The notes: generated by a model from the letters alone, not told the origin. A stretch of 64,000 nucleotides of DNA from an uncultured Chryseobacterium sp. (GCA_913777465.1 CAJYRQ010000084.1:37739-101738), one strand, 5' to 3'; counted from the first letter of the stretch, positions 7,753-16,325 are shown. A program made the numbers and translations.

Positions 7753-8082
7753 TTAAGGATAAGGAGCGATCTCTACTTCCAGCCCTTCCATCTCAGGGAC
7801 GATATGCAGCTGGCAGCCCAGTCTGCTGTTGGATTCTACATGGAAAGCTTCGCCCAGCATGGCATCTTCCTCATCACCCATAGGCTCAAGCCCCGGATCG
7901 TTAATCACATAAACCTGACAGGACGCACACATGGCCATTCCTCCGCAAACCCCAATGGTTCCTTCCTCCGCCAATTCATACGAACGGATAATTTCCATAA
8001 GGTTCATGGACATATCCGTAGGTGCCACAACATCATGGGCTACCCCTTCCCGGTCGGTAATTTTTATATTGATATCGCTCAT
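7753..8082 (-). CDS. 2Fe-2S ferredoxin, adrenodoxin type
   Basis: A 109-residue soluble electron carrier. The cluster ligands follow the C-x5-C-x2-C-xn-C pattern of the adrenodoxin/ISC class: C46, C52, C55 and C90, in CGGMAMCASC and SRLGCQLH. The N-terminus (MSDINIKITDREG) is the normal beginning of the fold. It lies 77 nt downstream of the ferredoxin reductase gene on the same strand, so reductase and ferredoxin are probably one operon and redox partners. The gap holds a hairpin at 8132-8151 (CAGCTTAC, loop AGCC, GTAAGCTG) that could stabilise or partly end the upstream message. Confidence 0.9.
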   Translation of the reverse strand: MSDINIKITDREGVAHDVVAPTDMSMNLMEIIRSYELAEEGTIGVCGGMAMCASCQVYVINDPGLEPMGDEEDAMLGEAFHVESNSRLGCQLHIVPEMEGLEVEIAPYP

Positions 8083-8159
8083 TTTCTGTTGATTCTTATT
8101 GTTGATGTGCTACCGGCCAGTCTGTTTATCACAGCTTACAGCCGTAAGCTGCAACAAAT

Positions 8160-9215
8160 TTAGTCAATTTTTTTCACAACGGCTTTCTCGGCTTCTTTCC
8201 GGCTTCCGTCGAAACCGTCTACCCCGCTTACCGTGGTATATTTCAGAACGAATTTTTTACCAGGATTCAATCGGTTATACACACTCTGGCACATTAAGGT
8301 GGCTTCGTGGAACCCGCAAAGAATTAGCTTTAATTTTCCCGGGTAGGTATTGATGTCCCCGATGGCATAAATTCCGTCGATATTGGTCTGGTAATCCAGA
8401 GCATTGTTTACCACAATGGCATTTTTCTCGATATTCAGTCCCCAGTTTCCAATTTCCCCCAATTTAGGAGTCAGTCCGAACAATGGGATGAAATAATCCG
8501 TTTCCATGTCGTAAGGATCCTGTCCGTCTATGGCTACGGTGATGGCTTCCACTTTTCCTTCCCCTTTGATGGCCGTTACTTCTGCAGGCGTTATCAGCTT
8601 AATTTTTCCCTGGTTTTTAAGGTCCTGGACTTTTTCTACGGAATCCAGTGCTCCACGGAATTCGTTTCTTCTGTGGATCAGGGTCACTTCGCTGGCTACA
8701 TTCGAAAGGAAGATGCTCCAGTCCAGTGCAGAATCTCCCCCACCGGCAATCACTACTTTTTTATTTCTGAAATGTTCAGGCTCTTTTACGAAATATTCAA
8801 GACCTTTTTCTTCATAGTCAGCAATGTTTTCAAGAGCGGGTTTTCTCGGCTCAAATGTTCCCAGTCCGCCTGCTATGGCAATTGCTCTTGCTCTGTGCAC
8901 GGTTCCTTTATTCGTCACCACCTCAAACCATTCATCATCAACTTTAGTGTAGGAAACTGCCGTTTCACCAAGGGTGAATCCCGGCTGGAACTGCTTGATC
9001 TGCTCCATCAGATTATCTACCAGTTCGCCTGCATTCACGGAAGGATAACCCGGAATATCGAAAATAGGCTTTTTAGGATAAAGCTCGGCCAATTGTCCTC
9101 CCGGTTGAGGAAGTGCATCGATGATGTGGCACTTCATTTTCAGTAATCCTGCTTCAAATACAGCGAAAAGTCCAGTCGGTCCGGCTCCTATGATCAATAT
9201 ATCGGTCGTTATCAT
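8160..9215 (-). CDS. Ferredoxin--NADP+ reductase, thioredoxin-reductase-like type
   Basis: An FAD- and NAD(P)H-binding flavoprotein that passes electrons between NADPH and ferredoxin. The 351-residue protein has an FAD-binding GAGPTG at residues 10-15, PGGQLAELYPKK near residue 37, and an NADPH-binding AGGGDSALDW near residue 163. The C-terminal FAD motif is GIYAIGDINTYPG. There is no redox-active CxxC between the two nucleotide domains, which separates it from thioredoxin reductase and fits the TrxR-like FNR class found in Bacteroidota and Firmicutes. The downstream ferredoxin is the likely partner. A -7 element TAAATTTG (minus strand, 9249-9256) lies 33 nt before the ATG. Confidence 0.9.
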   Translation of the reverse strand: MITTDILIIGAGPTGLFAVFEAGLLKMKCHIIDALPQPGGQLAELYPKKPIFDIPGYPSVNAGELVDNLMEQIKQFQPGFTLGETAVSYTKVDDEWFEVVTNKGTVHRARAIAIAGGLGTFEPRKPALENIADYEEKGLEYFVKEPEHFRNKKVVIAGGGDSALDWSIFLSNVASEVTLIHRRNEFRGALDSVEKVQDLKNQGKIKLITPAEVTAIKGEGKVEAITVAIDGQDPYDMETDYFIPLFGLTPKLGEIGNWGLNIEKNAIVVNNALDYQTNIDGIYAIGDINTYPGKLKLILCGFHEATLMCQSVYNRLNPGKKFVLKYTTVSGVDGFDGSRKEAEKAVVKKID

Positions 9216-9248
9216 AATAATAAGATAATTTAATTATACTTGTGAATG

Positions 9249-9256
9249 CAAATTTA
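9249..9256 (-). promoter_or_regulatory. -7 element of the ferredoxin reductase promoter
   Basis: TAAATTTG on the minus strand is a full match to TAnnTTTG, 33 nt before the ATG at 9215. No TTG at the expected spacing. Confidence 0.5.
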
Positions 9257-9370
9257 CTAATTTTAATGCGAAGCTTATTTAATTCATTCTAAATAAAAAA
9301 CTGAGATTTATCAAACCTTTGCCCTTTTTTTCAATCTAAGAGTTGGCAACCTTTTTGTAAAATTGTAATT

Positions 9371-10141
9371 ATGAAGAAATTTTTTAATGTAATTTCCCTT
9401 TTTTTATTTTTTCTCGGCTATGGGCAGATCACCAATATCAATGACGGTGAGTCGATTACGCTGAGAATCCATTACGGCTTTCTGAATGCAGGCTATGCTA
9501 ATCTTACGGCGCAGAAAACCAATTATAAAGGAGTCCCCCACCTTCATGTAAGGGGAACGGGACAGACCAGCGGCGCGGTAAAGGCCTTCTTTAAAGTAGA
9601 TGATTTCTATGAAAGCTATATCAATATGCAGACGGAGCTTCCCAGCTTTTATGTAAGAAACGTAAAGGAGGGCAGTTACAGGCAGCATCTTGAAACGGTC
9701 TTCAACCACAGCAACAATACCCTGATCTTAACTGATAAAAAAACACCTGCCAACGGCTCCAAAGTCATAAAGTCGGTAAAAGGAGTTCAGGATATGCTTT
9801 CCTGCTTTTATTATCTCCGCAGCAAAAGCCCGGCAGAGCTGAAAGTCGGAAACGTGATCAACATGAATGTGTGGATCGATGATGAACTGTTCCCTTTCCA
9901 GCTGAGAGTAACCGGGACGGAAAACCTGGACACCAAATTCGGAAAGATCAATTGTCTGAAAATTATTCCTTCGGTAAAAAGCGGAAGGGTTTTCAAGGAA
10001 AAGGAAGGGGTAACGATGTGGGTTTCCAATGACGCCAACCATATTCCGATCCTTCTGAAAGCGGAAATTGCCGTAGGATCATTAAAAGCGAGTATTGATG
10101 ATTTTAAAAACGTGAAATACCCTTTGAGATTTACCAAATAA
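9371..10141 (+). CDS. Exported DUF3108 family protein
   Basis: A 256-residue exported protein. An N-terminal signal peptide (KKFFNVISLFLFFLGYGQ) is followed by a beta-rich domain with the DUF3108 pattern: ITLRIHYGFLNAGYANL, then SSGAVKAFFKV-like and DMLSCFYYLRS stretches, and a C-terminal VTMWVSNDANHIPILLKAEI. The family is periplasmic or outer-membrane associated in Bacteroidota, and its exact role is not established. It stands alone, with a divergent reductase gene upstream. The nearest hairpin terminator is about 210 nt after the stop. Confidence 0.75.
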   Translation: MKKFFNVISLFLFFLGYGQITNINDGESITLRIHYGFLNAGYANLTAQKTNYKGVPHLHVRGTGQTSGAVKAFFKVDDFYESYINMQTELPSFYVRNVKEGSYRQHLETVFNHSNNTLILTDKKTPANGSKVIKSVKGVQDMLSCFYYLRSKSPAELKVGNVINMNVWIDDELFPFQLRVTGTENLDTKFGKINCLKIIPSVKSGRVFKEKEGVTMWVSNDANHIPILLKAEIAVGSLKASIDDFKNVKYPLRFTK

Positions 10142-10162
10142 CGTAAACCCGGGTACTAAAAA

Positions 10163-10192
10163 GCCTGGAAGAAGGGTGCCGGATGCTGGAAG
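10163..10192. repeat. Dispersed intergenic repeat, family D, copy 1
   Basis: GGAAGAAGGGTGCCGGATGC and flanks match two other sites in the window (51369-51403 and 52706-52740, both in the opposite orientation) over about 30 nt with a few differences. All three copies lie downstream of genes in non-coding DNA. This copy starts 22 nt after the DUF3108 stop. Confidence 0.7.
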
Positions 10193-10353
10193 CACCTTCG
10201 GTTAAGATATTACCAGGAATTTTGAATATCAACCGATTTTTTCACTAGACCAATGGTCTTAAAATTTCCACTTTTTTTTATCCCATTAAATTATTCAAAA
10301 ACAAATAATTATCATCGAATTCACGTTGAATAAGTAAAGTTGAAAAACAAAAA

Positions 10354-10381
10354 CAGGCTGTCTCAAGAGGACAGCCTTTTT
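10354..10381 (+). terminator. Terminator-like hairpin, plus strand
   Basis: AGGCTGTC and GACAGCCT enclose a 7-nt loop, followed by TTTTTAT. It is the first good terminator after the DUF3108 gene. Otherwise 10193-10509 shows no gene and no feature that I can support. Confidence 0.7.
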
Positions 10382-10509
10382 ATTTGATGTAACAGATAAT
10401 GAACCCTTGTTGTCTTTTATAAAGGAAATCATAGATAATTAACACTAACAGGTTTTCAATATATATGTTTTTAATTGCGTTTTGTTTCTAAGGTCAGTAA
10501 TTAAAAACA

Positions 10510-10536
10510 AAGCCTCCGGAACGCTCCGGAGGCTTG
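10510..10536 (-). terminator. Terminator of the small minus-strand gene
   Basis: An 11-bp perfect stem (AAGCCTCCGGA with TCCGGAGGCTT) and a 4-nt loop. Read on the minus strand it is followed by TTGTTTTT. It begins 7 nt after the stop codon of the 42-aa frame at 10543-10671. Confidence 0.7.
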
Positions 10537-10542
10537 TTTTCA

Positions 10543-10671
10543 TTAAATGTGTTTTTTTAGGCCGCCTTCATCTAACCCCTTCTGCAATGTATCGGCATCA
10601 GATTTTTCAACCCTTTGCAGATACGAAATCATTTGTGTTTTTAGATCCGGTTCCATAGAAGAAATCATCAT
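10543..10671 (-). CDS. Putative 42-residue small protein
   Basis: A short frame on the minus strand, ATG at 10671 and TAA at 10543. It encodes MMISSMEPDLKTQMISYLQ, then a charged stretch ending DEGGLKKHI. It has no signal peptide or membrane segment, and the middle looks helical and amphipathic. What supports it is its placing. A strong terminator starts 7 nt after the stop on the same strand, and a full -7 match (TATTTTTG, minus strand, 10732-10739) lies 60 nt before the ATG. An alternative start is the internal Met 6. I do not recognise the family, and translation is unproven. Confidence 0.5.
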   Translation of the reverse strand: MMISSMEPDLKTQMISYLQRVEKSDADTLQKGLDEGGLKKHI

Positions 10672-10906
10672 TTGTGTTTTGGAACCAAAGACCACTTAAA
10701 TATAGGTTAATAATCGTTTATTATTCTTATACAAAAATACCAACCCCGGCGCATATCATCATCATAAATCATTTCGATATATATCGCTATGGCTGTAGAT
10801 ATTTATCTACAAACTACATAAAATACTGTATTTCAAAAAATAAAAAATTAAGGAATGATGTCCGGCGGCAATCCTATTCTTTAAAATCGGTAAAAATTAT
10901 AAGATT

Positions 10907-11551
10907 TTAATAATGATTTTTATACAGCTCGATCAGCTCCACCAGATTATCTATTTTAAGCTTATCGAAAATCCTCTTTTTGAGGGTGCTTACGGTATTC
11001 TGTTTTACATCCAGCCTGTTGGCAATCTCAAGGTTTCCCAATCCTTCCGCATACATTTCTGCAATCTGAAACTCCCGTTCGGTAAGGGATAAAAAAGGAC
11101 TGATCAGGCTTGGGTTTTTCAGCGAACTCATCAATAAAGCTTGGGTTTTGGGTGAGATATATTCGCCATGGGTGATCATTTTTGAAACGGCCTGCTTTAT
11201 CTCCTCTTCCTCATTCAGTTTGCTTAAAAAGCCGTTAGCCCCCGCATTGATAAACTTAAGGGCATGTATTTCTTCTTCAATTCCCGTAAAAATCAAAATT
11301 CGGATTTCCGGCTGAAGCTTTCTGATTTCCGGTATCATGGCCAGGCTGTTTCCATCAGGAAAATGGGCATCGATGATGGCGATGTCGATGGATTGGCTGC
11401 TGATACATTCTAAAGTCCGCTGCAGGTTGGAAGCATGAACTACCTCATGCTCCACCCCAAGATCTTCCAAAACAAAAATGAGCCCCTGCCTGATCAGGCT
11501 GTGGTCGTCTGCCAGTAAAAACCGGATTGATTTATGATCTGTCCCGTTCAT
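10907..11551 (-). CDS. LuxR/NarL-type response regulator
   Basis: A 214-residue DNA-binding response regulator. The receiver domain has the acidic pair D15/D16 and the phosphoacceptor D61 in IAIIDAHFPDG. A C-terminal LuxR helix-turn-helix (LTEREFQIAEMYAEGLGNLEIANRL) covers roughly residues 150-210. The gene overlaps the 3' end of the histidine kinase gene by 20 nt (11532-11551), so the two are translationally coupled and very likely form one phosphorelay. The target genes are not evident from the sequence nearby. Confidence 0.9.
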   Translation of the reverse strand: MNGTDHKSIRFLLADDHSLIRQGLIFVLEDLGVEHEVVHASNLQRTLECISSQSIDIAIIDAHFPDGNSLAMIPEIRKLQPEIRILIFTGIEEEIHALKFINAGANGFLSKLNEEEEIKQAVSKMITHGEYISPKTQALLMSSLKNPSLISPFLSLTEREFQIAEMYAEGLGNLEIANRLDVKQNTVSTLKKRIFDKLKIDNLVELIELYKNHY

Positions 11552-13265
11552 TGATAAGATTTAAATTAACTGTAAAAGTAACTGTTGTTCCTTTCCCCGT
11601 TTCACTTTCCACGGCGATATCTCCCGAATACAATTCTATAATTTCCTTACAGAGGCTCAGCCCAAGCCCTGCCCCGAGGTTTTCCACATCTTCCGACAGC
11701 ACGCCCTGGTAATACGGTTCGAATATTTTTTCGAGATCGTGTTTTGAAATCCCGGCACCGGTATCGGTAATACGGGTAATCAGGGAAATTGTATCTTCGT
11801 CCACAGGCTCTGTTTTTACCTCAACGGTAATCTGTCCGTTTTCCGTAAATTTATTGGCATTCCCCAAAATATTCATGAAGATCTGGTTAATCTTTTTGTT
11901 ATCGGAGTAAACTTCCAGATCAGTACGTATATTCTCATGGATAATGAAGGCATTGTTTCTTGTCTGGATATAAGGTTCAATGGAGGTCAGGATCGAGTTG
12001 ATTTCATTTTTAAGATTAAACTTTACGGGGATGAGCTTATTCTCCACTGCCTGGTTCCTGGTATATTCCAGGATCTGGTTGGCCTGAAGCAGTAAGCTGT
12101 CATTGGTAAAGCTGATGGATCTGAGATATTCCTTAATCTGCCGGTCCTCCGTTTTCTTATTGATCCTGCTGATGAAAAGACCGATAATTTTCAGCGGGGA
12201 TCTCAGTTCATGGCTCAGCATTCCCAGAATCCGGTTTTTGAAATTCAGATTTTCTTTAATCTGCTGATTGGCTGCATTCAGGCGTTTTTCATAGATAAAG
12301 GCAATACGGGTCAGAAACATAATCAGGATGGAAACGATGAACATCAGGACCATCGCCCCGAAAATAAGATACGTCCTGATCCTGTTGTTCTCAGAATTCT
12401 GTTTGTCGTATTCTTTCTGGAGGTCTGCTTTGGAACCTTTGATCGCTACATCATAAATGTTCATCAGGCCGTTGCTGTAGACCAGGAGCTTGCTGAAAAT
12501 CCTGTAAAACTTCCCGTCGTTGTTCTGTTTTTCGGTAACGGTAACCTGTATTTTTCGGATCTGTCCGGTATAATGATTGGTAACCTGGTTCATGATGCTG
12601 TCCACTTCCGCTTTTATTTCCGCAGATACGGGAACTTTCCCCTGTTTTATGGTAACCACAATGCTGTCTTTACGGACGCTTTCCTTTCCGGAAATGGCAT
12701 CTCCCAAACGTCCGAACAGCCCTTTCTTCTTAACGGTATCCGAAAAGGTCTTTGTTTCGATATTGAACCGGTCGAAATTATAATCCGCATTGTACTTCTG
12801 CAGCTTGGGGAAACTGTTTTGGGGTTTTGCATTGGATTGCGCCGAATATTCGTAAGTGGAGTCAATAAGAGATTTTAATTTCTTAATCTCTAATGAATCG
12901 CTTTTCTTCAGGGTTAAAATACTTTTCAGCCTGGGGTATTTAGCCCCGTAATTGTTGACGCTTTCCAGATTTCCTCCCAGCTTATGTAGCGAGGCAAAAT
13001 ATTGGTCGAGGTATTTTTTATCTTCATAGATAATATAATTCTGAAAGCAGTTCTGGGCATTCAGCAGTTCCTTGCGGGAGTTATCCGTAAGATTGTCCAG
13101 CATGTTCACTTCTTTAAGCTGCTTTTCGAAAAAAGCCAGATTTTTCCTGGTAACAAACTCATTATAAAAGAAAGCGGCGATCAGAAGCTGTATCAGCAGA
13201 ATGCAGATAAGCAATGAGTAGTGAATGATTTTTCTCGATCTGAAAGAAAATAATCTTTTAAACAT
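11532..13265 (-). CDS. Membrane-bound sensor histidine kinase
   Basis: A 577-residue inner-membrane kinase. One membrane helix lies at about residues 14-34 and a second at about 298-321, enclosing a periplasmic sensor region of roughly 260 residues of no family I recognise. The HisKA dimerisation helix carries H352 in LSHELRSPL. The ATP-binding domain has the N box (NILGNANKFTENG) and the G boxes DTGAGISK and GAGLGLSLCKEI. It is the first gene of a two-gene unit with the LuxR-type regulator. Its signal is unknown. The gene begins about 30 nt downstream of the pheS terminator. Confidence 0.9.
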   Translation of the reverse strand: MFKRLFSFRSRKIIHYSLLICILLIQLLIAAFFYNEFVTRKNLAFFEKQLKEVNMLDNLTDNSRKELLNAQNCFQNYIIYEDKKYLDQYFASLHKLGGNLESVNNYGAKYPRLKSILTLKKSDSLEIKKLKSLIDSTYEYSAQSNAKPQNSFPKLQKYNADYNFDRFNIETKTFSDTVKKKGLFGRLGDAISGKESVRKDSIVVTIKQGKVPVSAEIKAEVDSIMNQVTNHYTGQIRKIQVTVTEKQNNDGKFYRIFSKLLVYSNGLMNIYDVAIKGSKADLQKEYDKQNSENNRIRTYLIFGAMVLMFIVSILIMFLTRIAFIYEKRLNAANQQIKENLNFKNRILGMLSHELRSPLKIIGLFISRINKKTEDRQIKEYLRSISFTNDSLLLQANQILEYTRNQAVENKLIPVKFNLKNEINSILTSIEPYIQTRNNAFIIHENIRTDLEVYSDNKKINQIFMNILGNANKFTENGQITVEVKTEPVDEDTISLITRITDTGAGISKHDLEKIFEPYYQGVLSEDVENLGAGLGLSLCKEIIELYSGDIAVESETGKGTTVTFTVNLNLINERDRS

Positions 13266-13297
13266 TTTGTGTGATTTTCAGTATAAAAGTAATAAAA

Positions 13298-13328
13298 AAA
13301 TCCTGTAAATAATTTTTTTACAGGATTT
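13298..13328 (-). terminator. pheS terminator
   Basis: AAATCCTGTAAA pairs with TTTACAGGATTT. The minus-strand side ends in seven T residues. It lies 23 nt after the pheS stop and just before the histidine kinase gene. Confidence 0.8.
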
Positions 13329-13350
13329 GTATGAATTAAAATGCAGCCGG

Positions 13351-14361
13351 CTATAAAGTCTTAAACTGCTCAAGTGTTCTGATATCGTTTTCAAAAAACA
13401 TTCTGATGTCGCTCATCTGGTAAAGAAGCATAACGATTCGTTCAATCCCCATTCCGAAAGCGTATCCCGAATATTTCTCAGGATCAATATTCACATTTTT
13501 AAGCACGGCAGGGTCTACCATTCCACAACCCATAATCTCCAGCCAGCCGGTTCCTTTCGTTATTCTGTAATCCGTCTCGGAATTCAGACCCCAGTACACA
13601 TCAATCTCCGCACTCGGTTCCGTAAAAGGGAAATAAGAAGGTCTCAGCCTGATTTTTGATTTTCCGAAGAGCTCCGTGGTAAAGAACTGGATGGTCTGCT
13701 TCAGGTCGGCAAAACTTACGTTTTCATCGATGTACAGACCTTCGATCTGATGGAAAATACAGTGTGAACGGGAAGAAACCGCTTCGTTACGGAAAACCCT
13801 TCCCGGGGATAAGATCCTGATCGGAGGCTGGTGTTCCTCCATGTAACGGATCTGTACCGAAGAAGTGTGGGTTCTCAACAAGATGTCCGGGTTTTGCTCG
13901 ATGAAGAAAGTATCCTGCATGTCTCTTGCCGGATGGTATTCCGGAAGGTTCAGTGCCGTAAAGTTGTGCCAGTCGTCCTCGATTTCCGGTCCGTCAGCCA
14001 CGGCAAAACCAATGGATTTAAAAATCTCGATGATCCTGTTTTTTACCAGGTTGATCGGATGCCTCGATCCCAGTTCCAGAGGAAAGGCCGGTCTTGTAAG
14101 GTCTTCTTTTTCTACGACAATAGAAGATGCGGAAGCATTTTTCAAATCCTCCAACTTTACGTTCACCGCCTGCTTCAAAGTATTGATCTTCTGCCCAAAA
14201 TCTTTTTTCTGGTCGTTCGGAACTTCTTTAAACTTTTCAAAAAAATCGTTCAGAATTCCTTTTTTACCGTTGTATTTGATCCGGAAGTTTTCGATCTCCT
14301 CCTTTGATGTCGCATGGAAGCCGTTTACTTCAACCAGTAATTCTTCTATCTTTTCTATCAT
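13351..14361 (-). CDS. pheS: Phenylalanine--tRNA ligase alpha subunit
   Basis: The catalytic alpha subunit of class II phenylalanyl-tRNA synthetase, cytoplasmic, working as an alpha2-beta2 tetramer with PheT, which is not in this window. The 336-residue length is standard. The N-terminal coiled coil spans about residues 1-90. The class II core shows [11 protein letters not shown], then [26 protein letters not shown] (motif 2 region), [10 protein letters not shown], and the motif 3 stretch [16 protein letters not shown] -7 element TATTTTTG (minus strand, 14387-14394) lies 25 nt before the ATG. A terminator follows, so pheS is transcribed alone. Confidence 0.95.
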   Translation of the reverse strand: MIEKIEELLVEVNGFHATSKEEIENFRIKYNGKKGILNDFFEKFKEVPNDQKKDFGQKINTLKQAVNVKLEDLKNASASSIVVEKEDLTRPAFPLELGSRHPINLVKNRIIEIFKSIGFAVADGPEIEDDWHNFTALNLPEYHPARDMQDTFFIEQNPDILLRTHTSSVQIRYMEEHQPPIRILSPGRVFRNEAVSSRSHCIFHQIEGLYIDENVSFADLKQTIQFFTTELFGKSKIRLRPSYFPFTEPSAEIDVYWGLNSETDYRITKGTGWLEIMGCGMVDPAVLKNVNIDPEKYSGYAFGMGIERIVMLLYQMSDIRMFFENDIRTLEQFKTL

Positions 14362-14437
14362 TGTTTTACCCTTTCAAAATGTTTTGCAAAAATACGGTTT
14401 TTCAGCCGAATAAATTTCCTAAAAATGTTAAAAAAAA

Positions 14438-14461
14438 TCTGCCTCTTTACGGGAGGCAGAC
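14438..14461 (-). terminator. Terminator of the YceI gene
   Basis: TCTGCCTC and GGAGGCAGA enclose a short loop. On the minus strand eight T residues follow. It lies about 32 nt after the YceI-gene stop. Confidence 0.8.
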
Positions 14462-14492
14462 TTCAATCACTTATTTCACTTAAATAAAAAAA

Positions 14493-15152
14493 TTATTTCT
14501 TTTCCAAAGCTTTTACATTGATCTGAAGCGTCACCTCATCTTTTATAACACCATTGGCGGCCGGTGCTTTAAAGGTAATCCCGAATTCTTCCCTCATCAC
14601 ATCCTTCGGTTCAGTAGCAATGCTGGCCACTCCGCTTTTCACGGAAACATTAGCCTTGAACTGAATCGGCTTGGTAATTCCCTTAATGGTAAGATTTCCG
14701 TCCAGAAGGGTGTTGTAATCGCCTTCCGCGGAGGATGCCACCCTGGTAATTTCAAAAGAAGCCGTCGGGAATTTTTCCACATCAAAGAAATCCTTGCTTT
14801 TCAGGTGCCCGTTCAGCTTATTCAGATTTTCACGGTCACTTTTAAGATCTTCCGAAGTCAGGGAAGCCATGTCTGCAACAAATTTTCCGCTTTCCAGTTT
14901 TCCGTCTTTTACGGTAACGTCGCCGCTCTCGAATTTAATGGTTCCGAAGTGGCTGGTGCTTTCAGATTTCAAAATTTTATAACCTTTCCACTCTACCCTG
15001 CTGTTCAGGGTGTCTACGACATACTGAGCGCCCTCTTTAGTTGTTGCCACCTCATTGCTTTCGCTGGAAACGGGTTTTTCCTTTTTACAGGAAACCACTG
15101 CAGCCAAGGCAAAAAATGCGGGAATGACTAATGAAAACAGCTTTTTCTTCAT
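14493..15152 (-). CDS. YceI-family lipoprotein
   Basis: A 219-residue protein. The type II signal peptide ends in VVSC (Cys22), so it is lipid-anchored in the envelope. The YceI domain starts at about residue 45 (YVVDTLNSRVEWKGYK) and shows the lipocalin-like repeats HFGTIKFESGDV, LNGHLKSKDFFDVEKFPTASFEI and LTIKGITKPIQFKANVS. It ends with FGITFKAPAANGVIKDEV. YceI proteins bind polyprenoid-type lipids in a beta barrel. A role in isoprenoid-quinone handling or stress is suggested for the family but not shown here. It is divergent from the ABC ATPase gene. Confidence 0.88.
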   Translation of the reverse strand: MKKKLFSLVIPAFFALAAVVSCKKEKPVSSESNEVATTKEGAQYVVDTLNSRVEWKGYKILKSESTSHFGTIKFESGDVTVKDGKLESGKFVADMASLTSEDLKSDRENLNKLNGHLKSKDFFDVEKFPTASFEITRVASSAEGDYNTLLDGNLTIKGITKPIQFKANVSVKSGVASIATEPKDVMREEFGITFKAPAANGVIKDEVTLQINVKALEKK

Positions 15153-15225
15153 GATTTATAAATTTTTTATGCTTCCGCTAAAATAATAAAAAAAATTGTT
15201 CTTTCCTAGAAACATTTCAAATCCT

Positions 15226-15233
15226 TACTTTTG
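15226..15233 (+). promoter_or_regulatory. -7 element of the ABC ATPase promoter
   Basis: TACTTTTG is a full match to TAnnTTTG and lies 4 nt before the ATG at 15238. The transcript would start at or inside the start codon, so translation is leaderless or the real start is later. A TTG at 15196 is too far (27 nt). Confidence 0.45.
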
Positions 15234-15237
15234 TAAG

Positions 15238-16173
15238 ATGCTATTAGAAATAAACCATTTAAACTTTTCCTATTCCAAAGAAAAACCGCTGTTTCAGGAT
15301 CTTAACCTGACGCTTGAGGCCGGAAAGATCGTTGCCCTGGCCGGAGAAAGCGGGTGCGGAAAATCAACCCTGCTGAGCCTGATTTACGGACTGCTGGACT
15401 GGGAAAGCGGAGCGATTATCTTCGACGGCGAAAAACTGATGGGACCCAAGGGAAACCTTGTTCCCGGAGAATCCGCCATGAAGTTTGTAGCCCAGAATTT
15501 TGATCTGATGCCCTATGCGACCGTGGCCGAAAACGTAGGGAAGTTTATTTCCAATATCAATTTACAAAAGAAGAAAGAAACCGTAGCGGAACTTCTGGAA
15601 GTCGTAGGCCTGGAAGATTTCGCCAATGTACTGCCGAAGTACCTCAGCGGCGGCCAGCAGCAGCGGGTGGCCATTGCCAGGGCCCTTTCCGTGCTTCCTA
15701 AGCTCCTGATCCTTGATGAACCTTTCAGCAACCTGGATTTCCCGAGAAAGGTCGGGCTGCGGGAAAGGCTGTTCCGGTATGTGAAACAAAACCATATCTC
15801 ATTGCTTATTTCTACGCATGAGCTCCAGGATATTATCCCGTGGCTGGACCGGATTGTTATTTTACAGAAAGGAGAACTGATCCAGGACGGCAGCCCGGAA
15901 GAAATCTACACCCAACCTTACAACGGCTATGTAGCCAGGCTTTTCGGGGAAGTGAATATTTTTAACGAAACGGAAAGATCGGCTTTCCGGTTACCAAGGT
16001 TTTCCTATTATCCCAATGAGGTGCGCATCGCTGAAAACGGTCTGGAAGCGGAAGTCCTGGAGAGCCGGTTTGCAGGAAGCCATTACTGGAACAAGATAAA
16101 AATCCGGGATAAAGAGCTGGTTATCTACACGGATCAAAAGACGGAAGGTAAGATTGCCGTTTCATTCGGCTGA
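15238..16173 (+). CDS. ABC transporter ATP-binding protein
   Basis: A 311-residue ABC ATPase. Walker A is GESGCGKST at residues 36-44, the signature LSGGQQQRVAIARAL is near 135, Walker B LLILDEPFSNLD is near 155, and the switch histidine is in STHELQD. The C-terminal 80 residues (from FGEVNIFNETE) look like a small beta domain of the TOBE kind. That places it nearest the PotA/FbpC-type importer ATPases. No permease or binding protein is adjacent, so its transporter partner must be encoded elsewhere or it acts differently. The ATG at 15238 fits the usual ABC start (MLLEINHLNFSY); upstream in-frame starts would precede the promoter. Confidence 0.85.
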   Translation: MLLEINHLNFSYSKEKPLFQDLNLTLEAGKIVALAGESGCGKSTLLSLIYGLLDWESGAIIFDGEKLMGPKGNLVPGESAMKFVAQNFDLMPYATVAENVGKFISNINLQKKKETVAELLEVVGLEDFANVLPKYLSGGQQQRVAIARALSVLPKLLILDEPFSNLDFPRKVGLRERLFRYVKQNHISLLISTHELQDIIPWLDRIVILQKGELIQDGSPEEIYTQPYNGYVARLFGEVNIFNETERSAFRLPRFSYYPNEVRIAENGLEAEVLESRFAGSHYWNKIKIRDKELVIYTDQKTEGKIAVSFG

Positions 16174-16220
16174 GAAAATTTCCTCTTTTGAGAATGTTTA
16201 AAAGGGACGACAGAAGCCCT

Positions 16221-16285
16221 AGCCCCGATTGCCGTGGAAATCCTTTTTTGAAAAAAAAGATTGCAACAGAAAGCGGGAAAAAGCT
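16221..16285. other. Structured intergenic element of unknown function
   Basis: Within the 349-nt gap after the ABC gene, AGC and CCCG (16221-16227) can pair with CGGG (16274-16277) and GCT (16283-16285). An inner A/T-rich hairpin lies around 16240-16261 (TCCTTTTTTG against A-run plus GAT). The nested layout and the motif GAAGCCCTAGCCCCGATTG ... AAAGCGGGAAAAAGCTCC resemble intergenic elements I have seen in other Flavobacteriia; that recollection is unverified. The rest of the gap holds a strong terminator for the MFS gene and nothing else that I can support. Confidence 0.4.
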
Positions 16286-16325
16286 CCTGGAATTCATTTA
16301 AAGCTATATCTCCGGAAATTTTCTG

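Noticed and set aside
10674-10910. A 78-codon plus-strand frame between the small gene and the LuxR regulator
   Set aside because: Residue make-up is that of AT-rich non-coding DNA, no promoter or terminator fits, and it overlaps the probable promoter of the minus-strand small gene.
12210-12878. A 222-codon open frame on the strand opposite the histidine kinase gene
   Set aside because: It lies wholly inside a well-supported kinase gene in antisense, has no domain, and low-complexity residue use typical of shadow frames.
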